Below, piece by piece: positions 19,113 to 28,926 of a stretch of 64,000 nt of DNA. The first letter of the stretch is position 1. Each line of letters opens with the position of its first letter. A model generated the notes under the pieces. The model was not told the origin of the DNA and searched no databases. It saw only the letters and a list, made by a program, of their open reading frames with translations. The position numbers and the translations under genes are program-made. The DNA is taken from positions 92,673 through 156,672 of the forward strand of contig NZ_JACCDF010000012.1 of NCBI RefSeq assembly GCF_013415105.1. The letters are read 5' to 3'. This stretch comes from Vreelandella salicampi (GTDB lineage Bacteria > Pseudomonadota > Gammaproteobacteria > Pseudomonadales > Halomonadaceae).

Positions 19113-19313
19113 ATGCAAACATCACACAATCCCGAGCGCCGCCGGTTCATGAGAACCGTGGGTCTAGGCACCGCTGCTGCCGGTGCCGCCGCCGCAGTGG
19201 GGAATGTCACCCTGGTCAATGCCGACGCCCCTGCCAAAGAGCGCGATAAAGCATCGGTTAACTACCGTGAAACCGACCATATCCGAGCCTTCTACGCGAC
19301 GCTGCGTGACTGA
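19113..19313 (+). CDS. fdhX: Small Tat-signal formate dehydrogenase accessory protein (FdhX-like)
   Basis: This 66-residue protein is mostly a twin-arginine signal (ERRRFMRTVGLGTAAAGAAAA) followed by a short tail ending in NYRETDHIRAFYATLRD. Such small proteins precede fdhA in Shewanella- and Pseudomonas-type clusters. The ATG at 19113 follows a GAGGAG ribosome site; an upstream ATG at 19095 would place that site inside the gene. Confidence 0.75.
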   Translation: MQTSHNPERRRFMRTVGLGTAAAGAAAAVGNVTLVNADAPAKERDKASVNYRETDHIRAFYATLRD

Positions 19314-19336
19314 CGGCCAACGCCAGGAGAATTGCC

Positions 19337-22189
19337 ATGCGTTTAACTCGCAAAACAACCGCCTCTAAAGCGAGCGGTCTGGGCATCAGCCGCCGCCAGT
19401 TCTTAAAGCGTAGTGGGGCAGCCACCGGTGGCGTTGCTGCGGCCGGCTTTATGGGCGCGCCGATGATGCAGCGCGCCGAATCGGCGGATAAAACGCCGGT
19501 ACTGGATTCGCCGGTGGAAACCAAGCGAACGGTTTGCTCGCACTGCTCGGTGGGCTGTGGCGTGTACGCCGAGGTGCAGGAAGGTATCTGGACCAAGCAA
19601 GAACCCGCATTTGATCACCCGATTAACCGCGGCGCCCACTGCGCCAAGGGTGCTTCCTTGCGCCAGCACGGCCACTCCAGCCGTCGTTTGAAATACCCGA
19701 TGAAGCTGGTCGGAGGCGAATGGCAGCGCATGAGTTGGGACGATGCCATCGAAGAGATCGGTAATAAGGTGCTGGAGCTCTCTGAACAGTACAGTCCGGA
19801 TAGCATTTACTGGCTCGGCTCGGCCAAGTTCAATAACGAGCAGGCGTATTTGTTGCGCAAGTTCGCTGCCCTCGCCGGTACCAACAACACCGACCACCAG
19901 GCGCGTATTTGCCACTCCACGACCGTCGCCGGTGTGGCCAATACCTGGGGTTACGGGGCGATGACCAACTCGCTCAACGATATTCAAAACTCAAAGTCGA
20001 TCATGTTTATCGGCTCTAACCCCAGCGAAGCCCACCCGGTAGCCATGCAGCATATTTTGCTCGCCAAGGAGCGCAGCAACGCTGAGATCATCGTCGTCGA
20101 CCCCCGCTTTACCCGCACGGCGGCTAAGGCGGATAAGTTTGTGCGCCTACGCCCCGGTTCTGACGTCGCCTTTATCTGGGGGCTGTTGTGGCACATTTTT
20201 GAGAACGGCTGGGAAGATAGCGAATACATTAATCAGCGTGTCTACGCCCTCGACGAAGTGCGCGCTGAAGTGGCGAACTTCACGCCGTCGGAAGTCGAGC
20301 GCATTACCGGCGTACCCGAAGAGGCGATGTATGACACAGCCAAGCGGCTAGCGGATAACCGCCCCGGCTGTATCGTTTGGTGCATGGGCGGTACCCAGCA
20401 CACCACCGGCAATAACAACACCCGCGCTTACTGCATCCTGGAGCTGGCGTTGGGTAATATCGGTAAATCCGGTGGCGGTGCCAACATCTTCCGCGGCCAC
20501 GATAACGTGCAAGGCGCGACTGATTTGGGCCTGATGTCCCACTCGCTGCCCGGCTACTACGGCCTCTCCGAAGGTGCCTGGAAACACTGGGGGCGCGTTT
20601 GGGGTTTGGACTACGAGTGGCTACAAAGCCGCTTCGATGACACCGAATACGTTGACGGCAAGCCGATGCACTCGAGTGGCATTACGGTCTCGCGTTGGAT
20701 CGATGGGGTGCTGGAAGAAGACGAAAACATCTCACAGCGTTCCAAGCTAAAAGCGATGTTCTACTGGGGGCACGCGGTTAACTCGCAAACCCGCGGACCA
20801 GAAATGCAACAGGCGATGAAGCAGCTGGAAATGATGGTCATCGTCGACCCGTACCCCACGGTGGCCGGTGTTATGCACGACCGCACCGACGGCGTTTATC
20901 TGCTGCCCGCAGCAACGCAGTTTGAAACCACCGGCAGCGTGACGGCGACCAACCGCTCAATTCAGTGGCGCGATAAGGTCATTGAGCCGCTCTTTGAGTC
21001 CAAGCCCGACCACGAGATCATGTATCTGTTGTCGCAGAAGTTAGGCTTTGCCGAGGAGCTATTTAAAAACATCCGGGTGGAAAACAATGAGCCGCTGATT
21101 GAAGACATCACCCGCGAATTCAACGCCGGTATGTGGACCGTGGGCTACACCGGCCAAAGCCCAGAGCGTTTGAAAGAGCACCAGAAAAACTGGCATACCT
21201 TCAGCTTCCATAGCCTGCAGGCGCAAGGCGGCCCGGCTGACGGTGACTACTACGGTTTGCCGTGGCCGTGCTGGGGTACGGCTGAAATGGGCCACCCCGG
21301 AACGCCGATTCTCTACGACACAAGCAAGTCGGTAGCTGAAGGTGGTTTGACCTTCCGTGCTCGTTTTGGCGTTGAGCGCGATGGGGAAAATATCCTGGCG
21401 GATGGTTCCTTTAGCGCAGGCTCTGACATCGAGGACGGCTATCCCGAGTTTAATGCGCAGATGCTTCAAGATCTGGGCTGGTGGGATGATTTGACCGATG
21501 CCGAGAAAACTGCGGCTGAGGGCAAAAACTGGAAGACCGATCTTTCCGGCGGCATTCAGCGTGTGGCCATCGACCATGGTTGTGCGCCGTTTGGTAACGC
21601 CAAGGCGCGTTGCAACGTCTGGACCTTCCCCGACCCGATTCCGAAGCATCGCGAGCCGCTTTATACCAGCCGCCGCGACTTGGTCGAAGATTACCCCACG
21701 TGGGACGACGTGGCCTCGCATTACCGCCTGCCGACACTCTACCAGAGCATCCAGGAGAACGATGTCACCGACCGCTATCCGATCATTCTGACCTCGGGTC
21801 GTTTGGTGGAATACGAAGGCGGCGGTGAAGAGACGCGTTCCATGTCGTGGCTCGCCGAGCTGCAGCAGGAGATGTTCGTCGAGATCAACCCGGCACTGGC
21901 TAACGATATCGGCATCCTCGATGGCGATATGGTGTGGGTTGAAGGGGCTGAAGGCGGCCGCGTGAAAGTGAAAGCGCTGGTGACGCCGCGTGTCGCGCGG
22001 GAAGTTGTCTTTATGCCGTTCCACTTTGGCGGCATGTTCCAAGGCGAAAGCCTGCACGACCGTTATCCCGACGGTACAGCGCCCTATGTGCTAGGGGAGG
22101 CGGCTAACACCGCCACCACCTATGGCTACGACACCGTGACACAAATGCAGGAAACAAAATGCACCCTGTGTCGTATTGAGCTCGCCTAA
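19337..22189 (+). CDS. fdhA: Formate dehydrogenase catalytic subunit FdhA (Cys type)
   Basis: The 950-residue molybdopterin oxidoreductase oxidises formate in the periplasm. It has a Tat signal (SRRQFLKRSG, residues 18-27), a 4Fe-4S site (C67, C70, C74, C102) and the active-site residue C192 in ARICHSTTVAG, where FdnG-type enzymes have selenocysteine. No in-frame TGA occurs. The C-terminal molybdopterin-dinucleotide-binding domain is complete. It sits between fdhX and fdhB, with the cofactor genes nearby. Confidence 0.95.
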   Translation: MRLTRKTTASKASGLGISRRQFLKRSGAATGGVAAAGFMGAPMMQRAESADKTPVLDSPVETKRTVCSHCSVGCGVYAEVQEGIWTKQEPAFDHPINRGAHCAKGASLRQHGHSSRRLKYPMKLVGGEWQRMSWDDAIEEIGNKVLELSEQYSPDSIYWLGSAKFNNEQAYLLRKFAALAGTNNTDHQARICHSTTVAGVANTWGYGAMTNSLNDIQNSKSIMFIGSNPSEAHPVAMQHILLAKERSNAEIIVVDPRFTRTAAKADKFVRLRPGSDVAFIWGLLWHIFENGWEDSEYINQRVYALDEVRAEVANFTPSEVERITGVPEEAMYDTAKRLADNRPGCIVWCMGGTQHTTGNNNTRAYCILELALGNIGKSGGGANIFRGHDNVQGATDLGLMSHSLPGYYGLSEGAWKHWGRVWGLDYEWLQSRFDDTEYVDGKPMHSSGITVSRWIDGVLEEDENISQRSKLKAMFYWGHAVNSQTRGPEMQQAMKQLEMMVIVDPYPTVAGVMHDRTDGVYLLPAATQFETTGSVTATNRSIQWRDKVIEPLFESKPDHEIMYLLSQKLGFAEELFKNIRVENNEPLIEDITREFNAGMWTVGYTGQSPERLKEHQKNWHTFSFHSLQAQGGPADGDYYGLPWPCWGTAEMGHPGTPILYDTSKSVAEGGLTFRARFGVERDGENILADGSFSAGSDIEDGYPEFNAQMLQDLGWWDDLTDAEKTAAEGKNWKTDLSGGIQRVAIDHGCAPFGNAKARCNVWTFPDPIPKHREPLYTSRRDLVEDYPTWDDVASHYRLPTLYQSIQENDVTDRYPIILTSGRLVEYEGGGEETRSMSWLAELQQEMFVEINPALANDIGILDGDMVWVEGAEGGRVKVKALVTPRVAREVVFMPFHFGGMFQGESLHDRYPDGTAPYVLGEAANTATTYGYDTVTQMQETKCTLCRIELA

Positions 22190-22249
22190 GTCCAGACCTG
22201 ACGCACCGACGGCGCGGTAGCCATTTCCGCGCCGTCAAAGGAGAACACC

Positions 22250-22864
22250 ATGGCTCAAATGAAATTTATGTGTGACGCAGAGCGCTGCATCGAGTGCAAC
22301 GGTTGTGTCACCGCCTGTAAAAACGCCAATGACGTCGAGTGGGGCATTCAGCGCCGCCGCGTGGTAACCCTAAACGACGGCGAAGCCGATGAAATGTCGA
22401 TTTCCGTGGCCTGTATGCACTGCGATGACGCGCCGTGTATGGCAGTCTGCCCGACCGATTGTTTCTACAAAACCGATGACGGCATCGTGCTGCACGATAA
22501 AGACCTGTGCATCGGCTGTGGTTACTGCCTCTATGCTTGCCCGTTCGGCGCGCCACAGTTTCCTCAGCAGAACGCCTTTGGCGAGCGCGGCAAGATGGAC
22601 AAATGCACCTTCTGCGCTGGCGGCCCGGCGGAAAGCAAAGAAGAAGAGTACGAAAAATACGGCGCCAACCGCATTGCCGAAGGCAAGTTGCCGCTATGCG
22701 CGGAAATGTGCTCCACCAAAGCCCTGCTCGCGGGCGATGCGCAGGAAGTGGCCGACATTTTCCGTCAGCGTGTGGTACACCGCGGCCACGAAGACGGTGC
22801 CTGGTCTAACAACCAACGGGCCAGTGCGGACAACCTCGCCTATGATGCTGCCCGTAAAGGGTAA
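22250..22864 (+). CDS. fdhB: Formate dehydrogenase iron-sulfur subunit FdhB
   Basis: The 204-residue protein has four ferredoxin-like cysteine motifs (CIECNGCVTAC, CMHCDDAPCMAVCP, CIGCGYCLYACP, and CTFC with CAEMC). These would carry electrons from FdhA to the cytochrome b subunit. It lacks the C-terminal membrane helix of FdnH, as in FdhXABC systems. It has no signal of its own, so co-export with FdhA is likely. A good AGGAG site precedes the start. Confidence 0.93.
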   Translation: MAQMKFMCDAERCIECNGCVTACKNANDVEWGIQRRRVVTLNDGEADEMSISVACMHCDDAPCMAVCPTDCFYKTDDGIVLHDKDLCIGCGYCLYACPFGAPQFPQQNAFGERGKMDKCTFCAGGPAESKEEEYEKYGANRIAEGKLPLCAEMCSTKALLAGDAQEVADIFRQRVVHRGHEDGAWSNNQRASADNLAYDAARKG

Positions 22865-22875
22865 GGAGGTCCATC

Positions 22876-23931
22876 ATGAACCTGATACGTTCAGACCTAT
22901 GGCGGTGGTTGTGTCTGGCACTCGCGCTGGTGGCAAGCGTGGGTTTTACCCAGCTTGCGATGGCTCAGGCCGACCCTGAACGCGAGATGACCACTGCCGC
23001 CCCTGCCATTGATGCGGATCAATGGCGTCAAGTGCGCAGCGGTGAAACCGGTGCTAACTACCGTGATTCGCGTGCTGACAGCAATTACAATTTGATCAAT
23101 GCCAGCGGTGAAACCTGGCGCCAGCTGCGTAACCGCTGGGTGTCGCCCTATGGGTTGATCGTGGTGCTAGGGATGGCCGGGGTAATCACGCTGTTCTACC
23201 TTATCATCGGGAGTAAGCACCTAGATGAGGAACGTACCGGAAAAAAACTCTTTCGCTGGTCGCTGTTTATACGCTCGCTACACTGGACAGTGGCGTCGCT
23301 TTTTATCGTGCTGGCGCTCACGGGCTTAAACTTGCTGTATGGCAAGTTTGTGTTCCGCACGCTGTTTGGCGATGCTTTCTGGGCGAGCATGATTTCCGGC
23401 TCCAAGTTGCTACACAACTACCTGGGGCCCATCTTCGGGATCTTGCTGGTGGTGCTGCTGCTCAAACTGCTCAAAGACAACATGCCGAAAAAGCATGACT
23501 TGGAATGGTTCAAGAAAGGCGGCGGCTTAATCGGCAAGGGCCATGTGGATGCCGGCTTTGCCAACGGTGGGGAAAAAGCATGGTACTGGTTATTGGCAAC
23601 CGTCGGGTTGCTGGTGATCGCCAGTGGCTTTGTACTCGATTTCCCCAACTATGGCCAGGGGCGCGACACTATGCAGTGGGCCAATATCATTCATGCGGTG
23701 GGTGCACTCGGCTTAACGGCGGTGTCGCTGGGGCATATCTATATCGGCACACTTGGCACCGAAGGCTCGCTGGAAGCCATGACCACCGGTTACGTAGATG
23801 AAACCTGGGCCAAAGAGCACCACAACCTTTGGTACGACGAGGTCAAGGATCAGGCGCTTTCCGAAGAGGAAGTTGCCGCGCAAAAAGGCACTAAGGGGAC
23901 GGGTGACACAGCACCATCACAGCCAAGCTAA
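22876..23931 (+). CDS. fdhC: Formate dehydrogenase cytochrome b subunit FdhC
   Basis: The 351-residue membrane protein begins with a signal-like helix ending near AMAQA, followed by a periplasmic stretch and about four transmembrane helices carrying heme-ligand histidines (IRSLHWTVAS, LLHNYLGPI, NIIHAVGALG, LGHIYIGTLG). It would pass electrons from FdhB to quinone. It is the last structural gene of the cluster and is followed by a terminator. Confidence 0.92.
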   Translation: MNLIRSDLWRWLCLALALVASVGFTQLAMAQADPEREMTTAAPAIDADQWRQVRSGETGANYRDSRADSNYNLINASGETWRQLRNRWVSPYGLIVVLGMAGVITLFYLIIGSKHLDEERTGKKLFRWSLFIRSLHWTVASLFIVLALTGLNLLYGKFVFRTLFGDAFWASMISGSKLLHNYLGPIFGILLVVLLLKLLKDNMPKKHDLEWFKKGGGLIGKGHVDAGFANGGEKAWYWLLATVGLLVIASGFVLDFPNYGQGRDTMQWANIIHAVGALGLTAVSLGHIYIGTLGTEGSLEAMTTGYVDETWAKEHHNLWYDEVKDQALSEEEVAAQKGTKGTGDTAPSQPS

Positions 23932-23964
23932 ATTCCTCCCTTAGGTACGATTTTGTTGACCTTT

Positions 23965-23990
23965 GACACCGCCTACGGGCGGTGTCTTTT
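23965..23990 (+). terminator. Rho-independent terminator after fdhC
   Basis: A 9-bp perfect stem (GACACCGCC, then GGCGGTGTC) is followed by TTTT, 33 bases past the fdhC stop. Confidence 0.88.
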
Positions 23991-24049
23991 GTTATGCTTT
24001 ATGCAGCTGATGCACAGCGCCTTAGCCTTTATGAATCTCAGGAGTCACA

Positions 24050-24382
24050 ATGCAGCAGTTTGATGATGCGACCCGTACTGAGCTCGAAGCCGCCGCTTTT
24101 CGCCGCCTACTCCAACACCTAGATGACAATAAGGATGTTCAGAACATCGACCTGATGATTCTGGCCGATTTCTGCCGTAACTGCTTGTCCAAATGGCTCG
24201 TCAGCGCTGCCGACGCGCGGGGCGAAAGCCTGAACTACGAAGAGGCCCGCGAGTACGTCTACGGTATGCCCTACAGCGAGTGGAAAGAGAAATACCAAAC
24301 GCCTGCCACGCCCGAGCAGTTAGAAGCTTTCGACGCCCGCCAAGCGCAGAAAAAAGCCCGTTCTCAAAGTCAAAAGGAGTAA
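24050..24382 (+). CDS. DUF1244-family protein
   Basis: The 110-residue protein carries the DUF1244 signature DLMILADFCRNCLSKWL and EAREYVYGMPYSEWKEKYQ. The function of the family is unknown. It lies four bases before moaB, preceded by CAGGAG, and is probably cotranscribed with it. Confidence 0.85.
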   Translation: MQQFDDATRTELEAAAFRRLLQHLDDNKDVQNIDLMILADFCRNCLSKWLVSAADARGESLNYEEAREYVYGMPYSEWKEKYQTPATPEQLEAFDARQAQKKARSQSQKE

Positions 24383-24386
24383 TGCC

Positions 24387-24908
24387 ATGAGCGAGGAAAT
24401 GATCCCGTTAAACGTGGCGGTGCTGACCATCTCCGATACCCGCACGGAAGAGACTGACCGCAGCGGCCAAGCGCTGGTCGAGCGCGCCACGAGTGCCGGC
24501 CACCGTGTGGCGGAAAAGCGTATCGTGGCGGACGATGTTTACCAGATTCGCGCGCTAGTGGCAGCCTGGATCGCCGACCCCGAGGTGCAGGTGATTATCA
24601 CCACCGGCGGCACCGGCTTTACCGGCCGAGACTCCACGCCCGAGGCGGTGTCTGTGCTGCTAGACAAGCGCATCGAAGGTTTTGGTGAGCGGTTTCGCCT
24701 GCTTAGCGGCGAGGAGATCGGCAGCTCCACCATCCAAAGCCGCTGCCTCGGCGGGCTCGCTAATGCCACGGTGATTTTTTGCCTGCCAGGCTCCACTGGC
24801 GCCTGCCGCACCGGCTGGGACGGCGTTCTCGCCGAACAGCTCGACAGCCGCCATAAGCCCTGCAACTTTGCCAACCTGGTAATTCCCGAGCGGGGGCAGC
24901 ATGGCTGA
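24387..24908 (+). CDS. moaB: Molybdenum cofactor biosynthesis protein MoaB
   Basis: The 173-residue protein belongs to the MoaB/Mog family, which adenylylates molybdopterin. [17 protein letters not shown] and the [18 protein letters not shown] segment are diagnostic. Its last 20 bases are the left copy of the direct repeat that bounds the defence island. Joining the island edges would make its TGA overlap the ATG of the distant moeA by eight bases (ATGGCTGA), so the two were once adjacent. Confidence 0.93.
   Translation: MSEEMIPLNVAVLTISDTRTEETDRSGQALVERATSAGHRVAEKRIVADDVYQIRALVAAWIADPEVQVIITTGGTGFTGRDSTPEAVSVLLDKRIEGFGERFRLLSGEEIGSSTIQSRCLGGLANATVIFCLPGSTGACRTGWDGVLAEQLDSRHKPCNFANLVIPERGQHG
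24889..24908. repeat. Left 20-bp direct repeat of the defence island
   Basis: The sequence AGCGGGGGCAGCATGGCTGA is identical to 38067-38086. Here it forms the last codons and stop of moaB. The bases on either side of the two copies differ, so the repeat is exactly 20 bp. It behaves as an attachment site or long target duplication for the 13.2 kb insertion. Confidence 0.92.
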
Positions 24909-25000
24909 TAGTTTTACTTTTGCGTGTTTGTTGTAAAGCACATTCGAGGTTGGCCTTGATACGCTGATATTGTGGTGGTCAACGTGGAAAAGGGAAAAGG

Positions 25001-28000
25001 ATGACACTTAAAGAACGCGACATCGAGCAGAGCCTCTTAAAAAAACTCGATGAGCTCAAATATACCTATCGGCCCGATATCTGTGATAAGGCCAGCTTAG
25101 AACAAAACTTCCGCGAAAAATTCGAGGCGCTTAATTATGTGCGGCTCACCGATGCTGAGTTCGCCCGGCTACGCGATGATATTATCAATGCCGATGTATT
25201 TCAGGCCGCCAAATCCCTGCGAGAATACGGCCATTTTCAGCGCGAAGATGGCACGCCGTTGGATTACATGCTGGTCAACCTCAAGGACTGGTGCAAAAAT
25301 GACTTCGAAGTTGTTAACCAGCTGCGAATCAACACTGATAATAGCCATCATCGCTACGACGTGATCCTGTTGATCAATGGCCTGCCGGTGGCGCAGATTG
25401 AGTTGAAAACTCTCAGCATCAACCCACGCCGTGCGATGGAGCAGATCGTCCAGTACAAAAATGACCCCGGTAACGGCTACGCCAATACGTTACTGTGCTT
25501 TATGCAGTTGTTTATTGTTAGCAACCGCAGTAATACCTACTACTTTGCCAATAACCACAGCCAGCACTTTTCTTTTAACGCCGATGAGCGCTTTTTGCCC
25601 ATCTACCAACTGGCAAGCGAAGATAATACTAAGATTACGCATCTTGATGACTTCGCCGAAAAGTTCCTTGCTAAATGCACGCTGGGCCAAATGATCAGCC
25701 GTTATATGGTGTTGGTGGCCAGCGAGCAAAAGCTGATGATCATGCGGCCTTATCAAATCTATGCGGTTAAGGCCATTGTCGATTGCATTCACCAAAACCG
25801 GGGCAACGGTTATATCTGGCACACCACCGGCAGTGGCAAGACGCTGACTTCTTTCAAAGCGTCCACCTTGCTCAAGGACAACTCAGACATTGAAAAATGC
25901 CTGTTTGTCGTGGATCGCAAAGACCTCGACCGGCAGACCCGTGAGGAATTTAACAAGTTCCAACAAGGCTGTGTAGAGGAAAATACCAATACAGAAACCC
26001 TGGTGCGCCGCCTGCTCTCCGAAGACTACGCCGACAAGGTGATTGTCACCACCATCCAGAAGTTGGGCTTGGCATTAGATGAAAACAGCAAGCGCAACCA
26101 GCAGCACAAAGAGAGTGGTCGACTTACCTATAAAGAGCGGTTAGAGCCATTGCGGGACAAGCGGATGGTGTTCATTTTTGATGAATGCCACCGCTCCCAG
26201 TTTGGCGACAACCACAAGGCCATCAAAGCGTTCTTTCCCAAAGCGCAACTGTTTGGCTTTACCGGCACGCCCATTTTTGAAGACAACGCCACCTACAAGC
26301 AGATCGACGGCACGGTAGGTTCCTACCGAACCACCGAGGATATTTTTGAAAAGCGGCTTCACGCCTATACCATTACCCACGCCATTGATGACCGTAACGT
26401 GCTGCGCTTTCATATTGATTATTTCAAGCCCGAAAGCGCGAACCTGGAAACACCTGAAAAAGCGGCCAAGGTGTCCAGTAAGGGCAAAAAGCAAACCCAG
26501 GTCAAACCCAGCGAGACTGTCACCCAGCAAGCGGTCGTTGAGGCAATTCTGGACAAACACAATGCCGCCACCAATCAACGGCGCTTTAACGCCATACTGG
26601 CGACGGCTTCCATCAATCATGCCATTGCGTATTACGAGCTGTTCAAGCAGATACAGGCTGAACGCCTAGCGCAAGATCCAGCATACCCAGCATTAAATAT
26701 CGCTTGCGTGTTTTCACCACCTGCTGAGGGCAACAAAGACGTTAAGCAACTGCAAGAAGACCTGCCCCAAGAGAAAGCCGATAACCAGCAAGATCCAGAC
26801 ATAAAGAAAGCAGCGCTCAAAACCATCATCGACGACTACAACACGCAATACGGCAGCAACCATACGATTAACGAGTTCGACCTTTATTATCAGGACGTGC
26901 AGCAGCGCATCAAAGACCAGCAATACCCAAACAGCGACTATCCGCACAAAAACAAAATCGACATCACCATCGTAGTGGATATGCTGCTGACCGGTTTCGA
27001 CTCCAAATACCTCAATACTCTGTATGTGGATAAAAATCTCAAGCACCACGGTCTGATTCAGGCCTTTTCACGCACCAACCGCGTACTTAACGATACCAAG
27101 CCCTACGGTAATATTCTCGATTTTCGTGGTCAGGAAGCGTCAGTAGACGCCGCCATTGCGCTGTTCTCCGGCGAGGACAAGAACCACTCTCGCGAAATAT
27201 GGCTGGTAGATCCAGCGCCCCAGATTATTGAAAAATATGAAGAAGCGGTAGCGGCGATGGGTGAGTTTATGGAGCAAAGTGGTCTGGTTTGTGAACCCCA
27301 TGCTCCCTATAACTTAAAGGGCGATACGGCGCGCATTGAATTCATTAACCGCTTTAAGGAAGTGCAGCGCCTTAGAACACAACTCGACCAGTACACCGAC
27401 CTGGATGAAGCGCAAAGAGAAAAAATTAATACCCTTTTGCCTGAAGATGATCTGCGTTCTCTACGAAGTTCGTACCTGGAAACTGCCCAGCGCCTTAAGG
27501 CTCAGCAGGGTAAGAGCGGCGAAGAGTCCAGTGAAGCACAGGAAGCCATCGAACAGCTTGACTTCGAGTTCGTGCTCTTCTCTTCAGCAGTTATTGACTA
27601 CGACTACATCATGGGGCTCATCGCACGCTACAGCCAAAATACACCTGGCAAGCAAACCATGAGCCGCGATCAGTTGGTCAACATGCTGACCGCGAGCAGC
27701 AACCTGATGGACGAGCGCGATGAGATTGTCGCCTACATTAATAGCCTGCAAGCAGGAGAGGGGTTGAGCGAGCAGGCCATCCGTGACGGCTACCAAGCCT
27801 TCAAGGCACAAAAGGCTGACAGTGAGTTGAGTGAAATGGCTGACAGGCACGGCTTACAGGCGGATACGCTTAAAGCCTTTGTTGAAGCTATCTTCGACCG
27901 AATGATTTTTGACGGTGAGCACCTAAGTGACTTGTTTGAACCGCTGGAATTGGGTTGGAAAGATCGCACAAAAGCAGAGCTGGCATTGATGGAAGAGCTG

Positions 28001-28063
28001 GTGCCCTTTTTGCAAAAACAAGCGCAAGGACGTGAGATTTCTGGGTTGGCGGCGTATGAATAG
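25001..28063 (+). CDS. hsdR: Type I restriction enzyme R subunit HsdR
   Basis: HsdR is the translocating and cleaving subunit of a type I restriction system. The 1020-residue protein has an N-terminal PD-(D/E)XK nuclease site (D120, E134, K136), Walker A HTTGSGKT (274-281), motif II DECH (394-397), motif III FTGTP and a complete second helicase domain (MLLTGFDSK, AFSRTNR). Length suits EcoR124-like HsdR proteins. It is the first gene of the island operon, with AAAAGG before the ATG. Only 92 bases separate it from moaB, and I cannot define a promoter there. Confidence 0.96.
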   Translation: MTLKERDIEQSLLKKLDELKYTYRPDICDKASLEQNFREKFEALNYVRLTDAEFARLRDDIINADVFQAAKSLREYGHFQREDGTPLDYMLVNLKDWCKNDFEVVNQLRINTDNSHHRYDVILLINGLPVAQIELKTLSINPRRAMEQIVQYKNDPGNGYANTLLCFMQLFIVSNRSNTYYFANNHSQHFSFNADERFLPIYQLASEDNTKITHLDDFAEKFLAKCTLGQMISRYMVLVASEQKLMIMRPYQIYAVKAIVDCIHQNRGNGYIWHTTGSGKTLTSFKASTLLKDNSDIEKCLFVVDRKDLDRQTREEFNKFQQGCVEENTNTETLVRRLLSEDYADKVIVTTIQKLGLALDENSKRNQQHKESGRLTYKERLEPLRDKRMVFIFDECHRSQFGDNHKAIKAFFPKAQLFGFTGTPIFEDNATYKQIDGTVGSYRTTEDIFEKRLHAYTITHAIDDRNVLRFHIDYFKPESANLETPEKAAKVSSKGKKQTQVKPSETVTQQAVVEAILDKHNAATNQRRFNAILATASINHAIAYYELFKQIQAERLAQDPAYPALNIACVFSPPAEGNKDVKQLQEDLPQEKADNQQDPDIKKAALKTIIDDYNTQYGSNHTINEFDLYYQDVQQRIKDQQYPNSDYPHKNKIDITIVVDMLLTGFDSKYLNTLYVDKNLKHHGLIQAFSRTNRVLNDTKPYGNILDFRGQEASVDAAIALFSGEDKNHSREIWLVDPAPQIIEKYEEAVAAMGEFMEQSGLVCEPHAPYNLKGDTARIEFINRFKEVQRLRTQLDQYTDLDEAQREKINTLLPEDDLRSLRSSYLETAQRLKAQQGKSGEESSEAQEAIEQLDFEFVLFSSAVIDYDYIMGLIARYSQNTPGKQTMSRDQLVNMLTASSNLMDERDEIVAYINSLQAGEGLSEQAIRDGYQAFKAQKADSELSEMADRHGLQADTLKAFVEAIFDRMIFDGEHLSDLFEPLELGWKDRTKAELALMEELVPFLQKQAQGREISGLAAYE

Positions 28064-28080
28064 TAACTGGGGAGCACATC

Positions 28081-28926
28081 ATGAAAAATGAAGTAATTCA
28101 AACGCTGACGGACAGTTTCGAAGGGCACGCCCAGCAGACAGAAAACGGCGTGGAGTTCTGGCTGGCAAGAGATTTGCAGCACCTTCTTGGCTATGGCAAG
28201 TGGGACAATTTTCAGGCTGTGATATCTAAAGCCAAAACCGCCTGCGAGCTCTCTGGTCATGCAATCGCTGACCATTTTGCCGACGTCGGGAAAATGGTCG
28301 AGCTTGGCTCCGGCAGCCAGCGCGAGATCAGTGACATTATGCTGACACGCTATGCCTGCTATCTCATTGCTCAAAACGGTGACCCAAGAAAACAGGAAAT
28401 TGCTTTCGCCCAAACCTACTTTGCCATGCAAACTCGCAAGGCAGAGTTGATAGAGCAGCGCTTGCTGGAAGCTGAGCGGGTGTCAGCGCGCAAGAAGTTA
28501 TCTGCCACGGAGAAAGAACTGTCGGATATTATCTTTGAACAAACCGGCGGCAACCAGAATTTTGCTTTGATCCGTAGCAAAGGTGATACCGCCTTGTTCG
28601 GCAAAAATACCAAGTCGATGAAAGCCCAATGGCAGGTCCCAGATAATCGCCCGCTAGCGGATTTCGCCCCTACGATTATTCTCAAAGCCAAAGACTTTGC
28701 CACAGAGATTACTATTCACAATGCCCGTGAACAGTCGATGACTCGCGAGCCCCAAATTTCGCAAGAGCATGTCACCAATAACCAAGCCGTGCGCCAAACC
28801 CTGATTGACCGTGGCATCCGCCCGGAAAGCCTGCCACCCGCTGAAGACGTGAAAAAGGTGGAGCGCCGCCTGACAACAGCCGAAAAGAAAGCAATTCAAA
28901 ATCCTGACGGTCTGGAAGAGAAATGA
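28081..28926 (+). CDS. DinD-like protein (BRO-N family)
   Basis: The 281-residue protein resembles DNA damage-inducible protein D: an N-terminal BRO-N-like segment (ENGVEFWLARDLQHLLGYGKWDNF), a DIMLTRYACYLIAQNGD core and a C-terminal SQEHVTNNQAVRQTL region. E. coli DinD is LexA-regulated and inhibits RecA filaments; whether that applies here is unknown. It lies 17 bases after hsdR and overlaps hsdS by ATGA, so it is an integral member of the restriction operon. Confidence 0.85.
   Translation: MKNEVIQTLTDSFEGHAQQTENGVEFWLARDLQHLLGYGKWDNFQAVISKAKTACELSGHAIADHFADVGKMVELGSGSQREISDIMLTRYACYLIAQNGDPRKQEIAFAQTYFAMQTRKAELIEQRLLEAERVSARKKLSATEKELSDIIFEQTGGNQNFALIRSKGDTALFGKNTKSMKAQWQVPDNRPLADFAPTIILKAKDFATEITIHNAREQSMTREPQISQEHVTNNQAVRQTLIDRGIRPESLPPAEDVKKVERRLTTAEKKAIQNPDGLEEK

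Noticed and set aside
19904..19924. Possible selenocysteine codon in fdhA.
   Set aside because: The active-site codon is TGC (Cys192), and no in-frame TGA occurs in the gene.
21059..22057. A 332-codon open frame on the minus strand inside fdhA.
   Set aside because: It mirrors a highly conserved gene in GC-rich sequence, has low-complexity content and no recognisable domain.
24909..25000. A promoter for the defence operon between moaB and hsdR.
   Set aside because: No -35/-10 pair with acceptable spacing could be identified; TTGGCC and GATATT are only 10 bases apart.
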